Shown here piece by piece: positions 17,993-26,717 of a stretch of DNA of 64,000 nt (the stretch's first letter is position 1; every line of letters starts with the position of its first letter). The stretch is taken from positions 1,240,001 to 1,304,000 of the forward strand of contig CP163498.1 in NCBI GenBank assembly GCA_041071465.1, in the 5' to 3' direction. The position numbers were made by a program, and so were the translations under genes. The notes under the pieces are model-generated. The model did no database searches. It worked only from the letters and a program-made list of their open reading frames with translations, and was not told where the DNA came from. Source of the stretch: Pseudomonas putida. GTDB lineage: Bacteria > Pseudomonadota > Gammaproteobacteria > Pseudomonadales > Pseudomonadaceae.

Positions 17993-19018
17993 ATGTCTGC
18001 CAAAAAGCTGCTTCAACCTCTCGCTGCTCAGCTGCACGCCTCGTTTTCGGCTTCTGGCCGCCTGTATTCTCACCAGGACATCCACCAGCTGTTCCACGCG
18101 GCCATCGGCTCCGTTGCACCGCAAGTAGCCTCCCAAGACAAGCTCCCAATCCAGGTCAGTCGTGACAACGACACACGGCAGTACAACCTCTACGCGGCGG
18201 TCGAGCGTGCGAAAAAGTGCTTGGGATTGACCGATCTTCAAGCAGTCGGTGTGGCAGAAGAGGTCATCGAGGTGCTACGAACCGCGGGAATCGGCGTGAA
18301 CCAGGTTCGCCTGCTTCTTGACCCCACCTTCACCTCGAAGACTCGCAAAAAGGCCTTCAAAGCCCTCTGCAAGAATCTGGATCTGAACGAGCTCGGCGAT
18401 CGGTTCGTCCCCAAGACGGCCACGTTGGCCATCGCTGCTGGTATTGCGCCGCCTCCCAACATGTCGTGGAAGGATCGCTTCGCCTTGGCTGCAAATTCCC
18501 CTATGCGCGGGCCAAGCGAGCTCATCAGCATGGTGAACCGAGATGAGTGTTATTTGTGGGTATTCCCACCGACTGACCATCATGCGACGGCTCCAGCGAC
18601 GCATGACCGTTTCTTTGGTGAAAAGACCCATCCGAGCGCAGAAATGGGCATGGGTTTCAGCATCATCGATTCCGGCTGGACCCGCCCCAAGTACCCGCTC
18701 GCCAGGCAGTCACAAGAGACCTTCATCCAGTATTCGCTTTCTGCGCCGATGTGGTCCTGGCGCGCACAAAGTGACACCTGGCGCCTGGGAAACATCCTGC
18801 GCTCCAGGATCCTTGACGGAGCTCCTTGGCATAACGAGCCTCTGAGCGATGTGTTGCCAGAGGGTTTGAAGTCTCTGCCGCGGATCTATGGGTGCGAAAC
18901 CTGCCGAACGCTGTTCATCGAGAAACACAGCGGCTATCCGGATGTACCCACTCAGTGCCAGTGCGGGGATGCGAGCAGCACCGATGACCAAAACGAGCCA
19001 CCTGCTCTCAATAGCTGA
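17993..19018 (+). CDS. Conserved hypothetical protein of mobile regions
   Basis: 341 residues, not recognised by function. Residues ~60-175 are helical and basic (TSKTRKKAFKALCKNLDLNEL). The middle contains WVFPPTDHH. Near the C terminus are four cysteines in a CxxC...CxC arrangement (YGCETCRTLF and PTQCQCGDAS), a possible zinc site. No membrane segment or signal peptide is seen. Codon usage and clean frame support a real gene. A 27-codon frame at 17907 ends just before it and may be a leader. The following small gene at 19148 could be co-transcribed. Confidence 0.65.
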   Translation: MSAKKLLQPLAAQLHASFSASGRLYSHQDIHQLFHAAIGSVAPQVASQDKLPIQVSRDNDTRQYNLYAAVERAKKCLGLTDLQAVGVAEEVIEVLRTAGIGVNQVRLLLDPTFTSKTRKKAFKALCKNLDLNELGDRFVPKTATLAIAAGIAPPPNMSWKDRFALAANSPMRGPSELISMVNRDECYLWVFPPTDHHATAPATHDRFFGEKTHPSAEMGMGFSIIDSGWTRPKYPLARQSQETFIQYSLSAPMWSWRAQSDTWRLGNILRSRILDGAPWHNEPLSDVLPEGLKSLPRIYGCETCRTLFIEKHSGYPDVPTQCQCGDASSTDDQNEPPALNS

Positions 19019-19147
19019 TTTTCTTTCGGTGGCGGGGCTTTGCCCTCCCCTGAAGGGATTGGCTATGGGAGCGGGATTCGCTCAGCCCAAACCTGAAGGT
19101 GCCGCCACCTAACCGAGCGATATGAGCTGAATGCTCGCGGAGTAGAT

Positions 19148-19372
19148 ATGCAGAACAGTAAAAACAAACAAGACACCCTGGCGGCGATCAATGCGCTTGT
19201 CGAGATTGCGTATGATCAGGGATTTTCGGACGGACACGGAGTCGGCAATCAAGTCGGTTTTGTAGGCGGTGTGATGAGCCTCAAAGCTGCCTTGGCCTGC
19301 GGTTTACGGCATGGCTCACCTGAGTGTGGTAAGGCCCTTGAAAGCCTCAAGCGTATCGGTATCGACGAGTGA
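19148..19372 (+). CDS. Small hypothetical protein
   Basis: 74 residues starting MQNSKNKQDTLAAINALVEI, followed by a glycine-rich stretch (GFSDGHGVGNQVGFVGGVMS) and an alpha-helical end. It lies 130 bases after the 341-residue hypothetical gene. Function unknown. Confidence 0.55.
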   Translation: MQNSKNKQDTLAAINALVEIAYDQGFSDGHGVGNQVGFVGGVMSLKAALACGLRHGSPECGKALESLKRIGIDE

Positions 19373-19393
19373 GTGAATAGCACCGGTCGTGCG

Positions 19394-19663
19394 CTATCTG
19401 CGCCCGCCCGGTGCTTCTACTCCAGGATCAGCTGGCCCACTAATCAAGGCAGCCTTTCTCGCTATTGCAGAGCCTTCATTCAGAATTTCATTTTGAATCC
19501 TGATATGGCTGGGCACAAAGCCCAATGACTCAGAGAAGCGATGCGCGTCAGGGCGAGCGCGGTCGCAGGTGAGCTTTACTATGACGCAGCCAAGTTCGCG
19601 AGCTTGTTCAAATGCCCACGAATAGGTTACGACCCAAACCACTTCACGCATATCTTCATGCAC
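19394..19663 (-). pseudogene. GNAT acetyltransferase C-terminal remnant
   Basis: The 89-residue frame contains EQARELGCVIVKLTCDRARPDAHRF followed by SLGFVPSH, the last strand-helix-strand of a GNAT acetyltransferase. The acetyl-CoA-binding motif A (Q/RxxGxG/A) and everything before it are missing. The gene was probably truncated by rearrangement. No function should be assumed. Confidence 0.6.
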
Positions 19664-19816
19664 CCTCGCCGCTTTAATTTGGGCACGTCACGAGCCTAGG
19701 TAGAAAATGTTAGGCGTGTAGGGCAATTGCAGGGTAACCGCTCATCATTTTTGCTATACCACTCCCTTGCGATTGAATTGCGCTCTAAGATCTCAGGCCG
19801 TTCAGCAATGGGCCAT

Positions 19817-22372
19817 TCACTTTTTCAAGAGCCGCAGACCATTTAGTACCACCAGCAAACTGACCCCCACGTCCGCAAAAACTGCCATCCACATCGTGGC
19901 GAGCCCCATCAGGGTGAAGGTCAAAAACAGTGCTTTGATCCCTAGCGCGAAGTAGATGTTTTGCTTGAGGATGCTGACAGTATCCCGCGACAGTTGCACG
20001 AATGCAGGGACCTTGCGCAGGTCGTCATCCATCAGCGCGACATCTGCCGTCTCAATCGCGGTACCGGTACCTGCTGCGCCCATGGCGAAGCCGATCTGGG
20101 ATTTAGCCAACGCCGGCGAGTCGTTAATACCGTCACCTACCATGCCCACTATATGATTGGCCTTCTGGAGCTTGCCAATCACATCGAGCTTATCTGCTGG
20201 AAGCAAGTTTCCGCGCGCCTGGTCGATGCCTAGGCTCCTACCAATGGCCTCAGCGGTATGCTCGTTGTCGCCAGACAGCATCGCAGTCTTGATGCCGAGT
20301 TGGTGGAGAGCCTCGATGGCCTTTTGGCTCGAAGGTTTGATAGTGTCGGCCACTCCGAAAATGGCAAGCACACGTTGTGTGTCGAGCAGCGCAACTACCG
20401 TTTTACCCTCACGCTCCAGCGCATCCATGGCGCCGGTAAGGATGGGTGTGGTCAAGCTCAGCTCACTGACAAGGCGGTAATTGCCCAGGTAGTAGAGGTG
20501 ACCGCCAATGACACCCTGGATGCCTCGCCCTGGCAGCGCCTCGAACTGCTCGACATCGGCCAACTGGTCCAGCGAATCCGACGCTGCTTTGGCGATTGCC
20601 TGGGAAACCGGGTGGTCGGAGCGGACCGCCAGGCTGGCCGCGATCAGTTCAGGGGAAACGTCAGCGACTTCACCCCACAGACGGTAATCTGTTTGTACGG
20701 GTTTGCCATGTGTCAGTGTCCCGGTCTTATCGAAGGCAATGAAACTGAGCTTGGCGCCAAGCTCTAGGTAGATACCGCCTTTGACGAGAATCCCCTTCCG
20801 CGTCGCGGCAGTCAGCCCGCTGACGATGGTTACCGGCGTTGAAATGACCAACGCGCAAGGACAAGCGACCACCAACAGAACGAGCGCACGGTAGATCCAT
20901 TCGGTCCAGACGCCAGCCATGAACAGTGGTGGGACGACCGCAATGGCAACCGCGAAAAAGAACACTGCCGGTGTATAGATTCGGGCGAAACGATCCACGA
21001 ATCGCTGAGTCGGCGCCCGCGAGTTCTGTGCCTCCTCGACCGCGTGGATAATCCGCGCCAATGTCGTATCGCTGGCCTTGGCCGTCACGCGGTACTCGAC
21101 CGAGCCAGACTCGTTGACCGTGCCCGCATACACGGGGTCACCCACAGTCTTGTCCACGGGCAAGCTCTCACCGGTGATCGGAGCCTGATTGACCGCCGAA
21201 CTCCCCGAGATCACCTCACCATCCAGGCCTATGCGCTCGCCTGGGCGCACGCGCACAATAGCCCACAGCTCAACACCTTTGACCTCGACCTCCCGCCAAC
21301 TGCCATCGTGCTGCTGCACTGTGGCGCGGTCAGGCGTCAGATCAATCAGGCCTTTGATTGCATTGCGTGCGCGATCCAGGGATCTCGCCTCAACCCGCTC
21401 GGCCAGCGTGAACAGCACCATGACCATCGCCGCTTCCGGCCATTGGCCAATGAGCGCCGCACCCGTGACAGCAATGCTCATCAGCGCATTGATGTTCAGG
21501 TTCAGGTTACGCAGCGAAATCCAACCCTTCTTGTAGGTGGACGGACCTCCCAACGCGATGGCCAACAAGGCCATAAGGGCCACCACCCACTCAGGTGCGG
21601 CGGCGGTGAAGTGCAGCACTTCCGAGAACACTGCGGCGATCCCGGCCAATCCAATGGTCCACCAGCGGCTTACGTGGGCATTGGGCGCTACAACCTTGGC
21701 TGCCGAGTCGCTGCCCTGCCCAGACGAAGCCGCCGGCACGGCTTGCATGCCCAGTGCATGAATGGCGGCCACGATCTGGCTACTGTCAGCCAGCTCGTGC
21801 CAGACACCCATCGTCCTGTTCATCATGTTGAATTCCAGGGCATGAATGCCGGTGACCTTCTTCAGTTTCGCTTCGATCATGGTCTGCTCGGTTGGGCAGC
21901 ACATTTGGGCGATGCTGAATCTTTCGAACTGACCGCGCCGCTCTCCCGTGGGCGCACGCGATTCATCAACCTTCACATTAGCGCTGGCATGGACGAACAG
22001 CGGAGTAGAAGCGTTCGCGGCAGTTGCTGGCTCCGCCAGTGCATACAGCGTGGAGGACGATGCGGCTCGTGCAACCGGAGACGAAGCGCAACAGCCTGTC
22101 GCACAGCTCTCGACCGAGGACTGCTCAGTCTCAACCTTGCACGCCTCCCCTGAGGTGCAGCATGCATCAGCTTGTTCTTCCTGCTTGTCCGGTGCAGGGC
22201 TACCTACCGGCTCGGCTAACTTGTAAAGGCCAGACTCCTGGGCAGACAGCTTCGGCGAATTCCCCTGGCAGCAGGATGAGGATTGAGCATTCACATCAGC
22301 CGCTGCCGCTGGGTCGAACACTTCGACAGCGCCTTTGGTGTTGGAGGGTTTGTCACCGCAGCAGCTTTTCAT
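19817..22372 (-). CDS. cadA: Cd/Zn/Pb-exporting P1B-type ATPase CadA
   Basis: 851 residues from the ATG at 22372. The N terminus has four separated Cys-Cys pairs (KSCCGDK, SSSCCQG, DACCTSG, TGCCAS) and then an HMA domain with MCCPTEQT. The transport core shows TGES, the membrane metal site CPC (VACPCALVIS), the phosphorylated Asp in FDKTGTLTHG, SDHPVSQ and MVGDGINDSPALA. It uses ATP to export Cd2+, Zn2+ or Pb2+ from the cytoplasm. The frame is open up to 22438, but those codons overlap the CadR-type operator and promoter (22405-22432), so they are not translated. It belongs to the cadR regulon. Confidence 0.95.
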   Translation of the reverse strand: MKSCCGDKPSNTKGAVEVFDPAAAADVNAQSSSCCQGNSPKLSAQESGLYKLAEPVGSPAPDKQEEQADACCTSGEACKVETEQSSVESCATGCCASSPVARAASSSTLYALAEPATAANASTPLFVHASANVKVDESRAPTGERRGQFERFSIAQMCCPTEQTMIEAKLKKVTGIHALEFNMMNRTMGVWHELADSSQIVAAIHALGMQAVPAASSGQGSDSAAKVVAPNAHVSRWWTIGLAGIAAVFSEVLHFTAAAPEWVVALMALLAIALGGPSTYKKGWISLRNLNLNINALMSIAVTGAALIGQWPEAAMVMVLFTLAERVEARSLDRARNAIKGLIDLTPDRATVQQHDGSWREVEVKGVELWAIVRVRPGERIGLDGEVISGSSAVNQAPITGESLPVDKTVGDPVYAGTVNESGSVEYRVTAKASDTTLARIIHAVEEAQNSRAPTQRFVDRFARIYTPAVFFFAVAIAVVPPLFMAGVWTEWIYRALVLLVVACPCALVISTPVTIVSGLTAATRKGILVKGGIYLELGAKLSFIAFDKTGTLTHGKPVQTDYRLWGEVADVSPELIAASLAVRSDHPVSQAIAKAASDSLDQLADVEQFEALPGRGIQGVIGGHLYYLGNYRLVSELSLTTPILTGAMDALEREGKTVVALLDTQRVLAIFGVADTIKPSSQKAIEALHQLGIKTAMLSGDNEHTAEAIGRSLGIDQARGNLLPADKLDVIGKLQKANHIVGMVGDGINDSPALAKSQIGFAMGAAGTGTAIETADVALMDDDLRKVPAFVQLSRDTVSILKQNIYFALGIKALFLTFTLMGLATMWMAVFADVGVSLLVVLNGLRLLKK

Positions 22373-22404
22373 AGGCAGTTCCTGAGCATCGATGGACATC
22401 AGTA

Positions 22405-22432
22405 AACACCCTATAGCGACTATAGGGACAAG
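22405..22432 (-). promoter_or_regulatory. CadR-type operator-promoter of cadA
   Basis: On the minus strand a -35 TTGTCC is followed by the dyad CTATAGTCGCTATAG and, at the long 19-base spacing typical of MerR-family promoters, a -10 TTTACT. The transcript would begin just before the cadA start. Confidence 0.8.
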
Positions 22433-22458
22433 GGGCATCGTTGACAGTTAGGTCACGC

Positions 22459-23103
22459 TCAGCGTGACTGGCTGATCTCGCTACGGATCAGGTCGTACAG
22501 CGGTTGCGCACCAAATGACAGCAGCGGCTTGCCATTCACGAAGAATGTCGGCGTGCCTTTGACCCCCAGTGTTTTGGCATCCTGAGTGTCTCGCTCGATG
22601 GCTGCGATGATGTCCGGCGACATCATGTGCGAGCGCGCTTTGTCGACGTCCAATCCGGCCAAGGCAGCGGCTTCCCACGCAGCCGCAGCCGTGGCGTCGT
22701 CATGCCATTGCGGCTGAGATTCCAGGACGGCTTCCAGCACAGGCGCAAATACACCCTGCTTGCGCGCAGCCTCCAGTAAGCGAATGGCCTCCTCAGAGCC
22801 AACGTGCAAGCGCACATAGCGCAGGACCAGCCTGACGTCCTCGGGGTGTTTGGCCATCATCTGTTTGACGATCGGATAGAACGCCCGGCAGCTTTCACAT
22901 GATGGGTCGAAGAACTCCACAATGGTGACTGGAGCCTTGGCGGGCCCGAAACTGGGTGCATTGAAACGCAGCAGCGCGCTGGTGGATTGCACCGGCACGG
23001 CCACCTCCGGTGCGGGCTCTTTACCTTTGTAGATGAATGCAGCCGCCAGGAAACCCGCGATGGCAAGGAGGCTGATGATGATGACCGCAGTGCGTCTGCT
23101 CAT
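22459..23103 (-). CDS. DsbA/DsbG-like periplasmic thiol oxidoreductase
   Basis: 214 residues from the ATG at 23103. An uncleaved or cleavable N-terminal membrane segment (AVIIISLLAIAGFLAAAFIY) exports the protein. The thioredoxin fold has the active site CESC in VTIVEFFDPSCESCRAFYP and a cis-Pro loop VKGTPTFFVNGKPL. It would oxidise or protect periplasmic thiols. The start overlaps the stop of the DsbB-like gene (ATGA), and both lie between cadA and a CadR-type operator. This suggests a cadmium-induced disulfide system. The frame runs further upstream but those codons overlap dsbB. Confidence 0.85.
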   Translation of the reverse strand: MSRRTAVIIISLLAIAGFLAAAFIYKGKEPAPEVAVPVQSTSALLRFNAPSFGPAKAPVTIVEFFDPSCESCRAFYPIVKQMMAKHPEDVRLVLRYVRLHVGSEEAIRLLEAARKQGVFAPVLEAVLESQPQWHDDATAAAAWEAAALAGLDVDKARSHMMSPDIIAAIERDTQDAKTLGVKGTPTFFVNGKPLLSFGAQPLYDLIRSEISQSR

Positions 23104-23537
23104 GGTTTGGCGTTCCGACGAAGAAGCAAGAGAAGAATGATCAGGAGGGTGAATGCAGCCAGCGAGAGTGAGGGCAAGGGCAGTACGCCCATCATCGTCA
23201 TGTCCACTCCTGAGCATGAAGGACCTGTGCCGCAGGGCTTGATGGCTTCCGGGATGACGGCGAAGTACAAAAGGTTGTGATACAGGGCTGCAAGCCAACC
23301 CGCGGCTGCGAGTGGTACGGCATAGCGCCAGATGTCCGAATCACACCGTACCGTCGCGACGGCAAGCATGATGGCCAGCGGGAACATGAACGCTCGTTGA
23401 TACCAGCACAACACGCAGGGCTCCTGCCCCATAACTTCACCCACGAACAGCACTACCAGCGTCGAAACGAGTGCCAGCAACCAAGCCGTGAACAGCAGCC
23501 CGGCGTCGCTCGGTAACGTTTTTGATGTTGCATCCAT
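23100..23537 (-). CDS. DsbB-like disulfide bond formation membrane protein
   Basis: 145 residues from the ATG at 23537 with four membrane helices. The first periplasmic loop has the quinone-linked active site CVLCWYQR, and the second has the Cys pair CGTGPSC. These are the two redox pairs of DsbB/BdbC, which re-oxidises DsbA-like partners using quinone. The partner is the overlapping gene downstream. A CadR-type operator (23604-23633) lies ~70 bases upstream, so the pair appears to be part of the cadmium response. Confidence 0.88.
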   Translation of the reverse strand: MDATSKTLPSDAGLLFTAWLLALVSTLVVLFVGEVMGQEPCVLCWYQRAFMFPLAIMLAVATVRCDSDIWRYAVPLAAAGWLAALYHNLLYFAVIPEAIKPCGTGPSCSGVDMTMMGVLPLPSLSLAAFTLLIILLLLLRRNAKP

Positions 23538-23603
23538 AGAGAGAAGCCCGGTCGAGTTCTGAGGCGGAATCGACAATCAACACTGTCGAGGGTCTGAGTA
23601 TAA

Positions 23604-23633
23604 GCATCAGGGTTCTAGCGGCTATAAGGTCAA
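23604..23633 (-). promoter_or_regulatory. CadR-type operator before the dsbB-dsbA pair
   Basis: The minus strand has -35 TTGACC immediately followed by the imperfect dyad TTATAGCCGCTAGAA, nearly the same as the operators of cadA and cadR. The -10 is weak. Confidence 0.7.
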
Positions 23634-23652
23634 CCCTGGTGCTCTGTGCGTA

Positions 23653-24080
23653 TCACTGACTTGCCCGGGCCTCCCAGTACGCCTGGAGTTGGCAGTTGAG
23701 TAAGCAGACTACGATCAGAACCGCGAGCAATGCCGAAGGCAGCGGCCCTATGGTTTCGCCGGCATGTCGAACCCAGCGGATGTTACCCTCTGCTGGGCCA
23801 ATGTCCGGCTGCAAATACACCAGCAGATCGAAGAGGCCAGCGTGCCTGCTGCTGCCGCTGAGAGTAGCCCCCGATAAAGGGCGCTCTGGCCGTGGCGATA
23901 CAGCGCTGTCGACGCCAGCCACAGGATTGGCACGAGCAGCATCAACTGAACAAGACAAATCACCCCAGGCGCTTGAGCCAACACCACTTCCTGCCCCCAG
24001 AGCATCACATTCAGCGCCAACGCGAGAAACCAAGCGGCCACAAGCAGCCCTCGCGGCAAACGTGTCGCCCCACTACTCAC
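23653..24080 (-). pseudogene. Four-helix membrane protein, frameshifted, cadmium locus
   Basis: Two overlapping frames join into a ~142-residue membrane protein. The first half is MSSGATRLPRGLLVAAWFLA with helices through LYRGLLSAAAAGT. The second continues GLFDLLVYLQPDIGPAEGN and ends in a helix before CQLQAYWEARASQ. The break is near 23838, where CTGGCC needs one more G. GTG at 24080 is the likely start. The gene is divergent from cadR across a shared operator, and it lies head-to-tail with the dsb pair. The function is unknown; it is not a recognised transporter. Confidence 0.6.
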
Positions 24081-24147
24081 AAGGACATAGATCCGCGCCG
24101 TACTTCATGCAGTTCGCTCCCTCAAGTCGGTTCGCGTAGACTCAGGG

Positions 24148-24168
24148 TTATAGCAACTATAAGGTCAA
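24148..24168. promoter_or_regulatory. CadR-type operator between cadR and the membrane gene
   Basis: TTATAGTTGCTATAA (minus strand) directly follows -35 TTGACC, giving the MerR-type arrangement for the leftward gene. It ends six bases before the cadR start, so CadR bound here would also repress itself. Confidence 0.75.
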
Positions 24169-24173
24169 GCTCC

Positions 24174-24584
24174 ATGAGCGAAACAACGTTGAGCATCGGT
24201 GAACTGGCCAAGGCGACGCAGACGAAGGCCGTGACCATCCGTTACTACGAGCAGCTCGGGCTGCTGCCGCCAAGTGGCCGCACCGCCGCGGGCTACCGGA
24301 TCTACGGGGAAGCTGAGCGTGACAGGCTGCTGTTTGTGCGCCGCAGCCGTGGCCTGGGTTTCACCCTCGATGATGTCCGTGAGCTTCTGGGGTTCGCTGA
24401 CCACCGCGAAGCGTCCTGTGCGGCCGTGGACGCGAAGGTCGCCCAACAATTGAGTCAGGTGAAAAGCCGCATACGCGACCTGAAAGCCCTTGAGGCTGAA
24501 TTGCAGCGGCTGCTGGGATGTTGCAAAGGCGGTGTGATCGAAGAGTGTCGCATCATCGAGTCGCTGACCCGGCACGACTGCTGA
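24174..24584 (+). CDS. cadR: MerR-family cadmium/lead regulator CadR
   Basis: 136 residues. The MerR helix-turn-helix is IGELAKATQTKAVTIRYYEQ, followed by the wing and a long dimerisation helix. Metal-binding cysteines sit at 82 (ASCAAVD), 116-117 (LGCCKGG), 125 (EECRI) and the C-terminal Cys136 (RHDC), the layout of CadR/PbrR proteins. It would bind the three operators found at 22405, 23604 and 24148 and underwind the promoter DNA when Cd2+ or Pb2+ is bound. The longer upstream frame has no matching start signal, so the ATG at 24174 is used. Confidence 0.93.
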   Translation: MSETTLSIGELAKATQTKAVTIRYYEQLGLLPPSGRTAAGYRIYGEAERDRLLFVRRSRGLGFTLDDVRELLGFADHREASCAAVDAKVAQQLSQVKSRIRDLKALEAELQRLLGCCKGGVIEECRIIESLTRHDC

Positions 24585-24591
24585 CTCTTGT

Positions 24592-26030
24592 TCAGCAACG
24601 GAAGCGCAGGCTGGCTCGGGTGCCTTGCGGTTCGAGGTTGAGCAACGTCGCCTCGCCGCCAAAATGCTCCATCACCTGGCTGACCATGAACAGGCCGATG
24701 CCCAGGCCACCCTGCTTGGTGGTGTAGAACGATTTGAACGCGGATATCTCCTGCTGACGGGAAATCCCGGGGCCGGTGTCGTCAATCAACAGAAGTGCTT
24801 CGGCGGTGCCTGAGCGCTTTAGCGACAAGCGCAATTCTCCGCCCTCTGGCATCGCCTCGATCGCATTGGCCAGCACACTGTTGAGGACCTGTCCCAGCAA
24901 CAAGGTGTGACTGATCACCTCGACCTTACCGCTGATCGCCAGCGTAGTGCGAATCCGCGATTGCTGAAGCTGTGCCTCGAAACTGCTCACCGCCTCACGG
25001 GTGATGGCCACCAGGTCCACGGATTCTGCCTCGCCGCGCAGCGACCGCAGGTATTGCAGCAGATCATTCACCCACCCCGACATCCGGTCGACCTGCGCAA
25101 TGATATCCGCGATGTTTCCAACGGCTGGCTGACTTGGCATGACCTGTGCCAGTTCCGCACTGCTGCGGATGCTTGCCAATGGGTTGCGCAGACTGTGTGC
25201 GACTGCGGTGGACATCTCCACCAAGCCGGCATACGTCTTGTTTGCCACCAACTGGTCCTGCTGCTCGGTCAGCAGTCGCGCCGCTCGCCACACGATCCAG
25301 AACAGACCGAAGTAGATTGCCATCCCACCCAGTGCTGTTGCGGCCCAGATCAGCCTGCGACCGCGCTCCAACCGCTCGAAGAGATCGACTGGCTCCTTGT
25401 AGATCTCGACCATCGCCAAGACCTTGCCTTGATCATCCAGCAAGGGAATGTAGTTCTCGACGAAGAACATTTTCGGTGACCGAGTGAACTGTTGCTCTGG
25501 TTTGCCAGGCTCGACTTCGTCGTACCGGGCACTGACTCGCCCCCTGAGCGAAAAGCGCTATCCAGCACGCTATCGTGTTCAAGCTTGCGGCCCACCAATT
25601 GAGGGTTGGTGGACCAGATGACCTCTTTGTCCGGCGAGAAGATGGTGGCCAACAGAAGGTCTGGAAGGTTGGACAGGTGATCGAGAAACTCTAATCGCGC
25701 CCGCTGACGATTCTCTGCGGTGCCCCGCGTGAGCATGCCGTAACGCACAGCGGACAAGACGTCACCCATCTTCATCCCCGTCAGGTCATGGTGACGAATT
25801 TCACCAACGGCGATCGACTGGATGAATTGAGCCGAAAGCAACGCATCGCGTTCCAAGCTTTCATTGACCAGAAAGCGCGTTGAAAACCCGGCAAGGCCGA
25901 GAGCCACCGCGCCGATGATGATGAAACTGGTCAGCGAGAAACGCAGCATCAGGTTGAGCGGTTCAGAACGCTCAGGAGGCCTCGCCCGAAATTGCCAGGT
26001 GCGCATCCGTCCAGAAAACAATCCCATCAC
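24592..26030 (-). pseudogene. Orphan sensor histidine kinase, frameshifted
   Basis: Two frames join into a ~480-residue kinase. The N-terminal part has a membrane helix (FIIIGAVALGLAGFSTRFLV) and a periplasmic domain; the second part has another helix, the H-box STAVAHSLRNPLASIRSS, an N-box NSVLANAIEAMPEGG and the G-box GGLGIGLFMVSQVMEHFGG. The break is at the G-run at 25540-25544, where one more G restores the frame. The His-Ser-Leu-Arg-Asn H-box resembles NtrB-like kinases. There is no neighbouring response regulator. It may be regulated together with the cadmium genes but no operator is seen. Confidence 0.75.
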
Positions 26031-26717
26031 GCCTCCTGGTCCTCGGCAGGTCCTTAGCAGGTGCCGGCCGAGAAAGTTGCTAATTCACCTCCCCTATACA
26101 TGGGGAAAAGAATGGGCTTACCCAGTATTGGGGGATATCTCCATCGCAGCATTACTGCAATCTTCACGTTCTGGCTAAGAAAGCTGTTCACCGGTCATAG
26201 AAACCTTCAATTTTCGCACTCTGCGAAGCAACGTAAAAGCAGGCGCACTGAGGATCAGCAAATCCGATGCCAGAAGAGGACTCGCCGGAATATGGAGAAG
26301 ATTTAGCCAAGCCCCCGCTCCAAGTCTTCCGGTCTAAGTAAAATCAACTTGATCTCCGCAACGAGATGGCTGTTACGGCTTTGGAAGTGGTTGATCATCT
26401 TCCATCGGCAGCTGGTACCACTCTCGCCCATGCTGTCTGACCGCGATGGCAAGCTAGGCAACGTCATTTTCCTGAATCTCTGCGGCAAACATATCAGTGA
26501 CAAGCGCCATCGTTCCGGGCCTACCCCCTTGGTTTTAACCAAGACCGCTGGTTTAGATACCCGGACGGATCGTAAAAATCAGCATGCCCGGATAGCCTGG
26601 CGGCGCGATGTCATCGGACAGGGATGCGCCAGCTCAGGGACTGTTCACCAAGCTGGGCACCAGCAGCGATAAAAAGCGCCGTTCTCTATGTCGACAGGGA
26701 CATTTTTATAATGAAAA
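26031..26717. other. Intergenic region of 687 bases, no recognised gene
   Basis: Frames of 80-107 codons exist on both strands, but none has protein-like composition or a ribosome-binding site. A short hairpin CCCC/GGGG lies near 26091. The stretch may be the decayed remains of a mobile element. I see no box of the metal type. Confidence 0.5.

Noticed and set aside
21044..22153. A 369-codon plus-strand frame
   Set aside because: Antisense to cadA, whose motifs are all present on the minus strand.
22373..22438. Longer N terminus for CadA
   Set aside because: These codons overlap the MerR-type operator and promoter, so they lie upstream of the transcript.
26303..26672. Frames of 79 and 107 codons in the 26-kb gap
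   Set aside because: They overlap each other on opposite strands, have no ribosome-binding site and match no family that I know.
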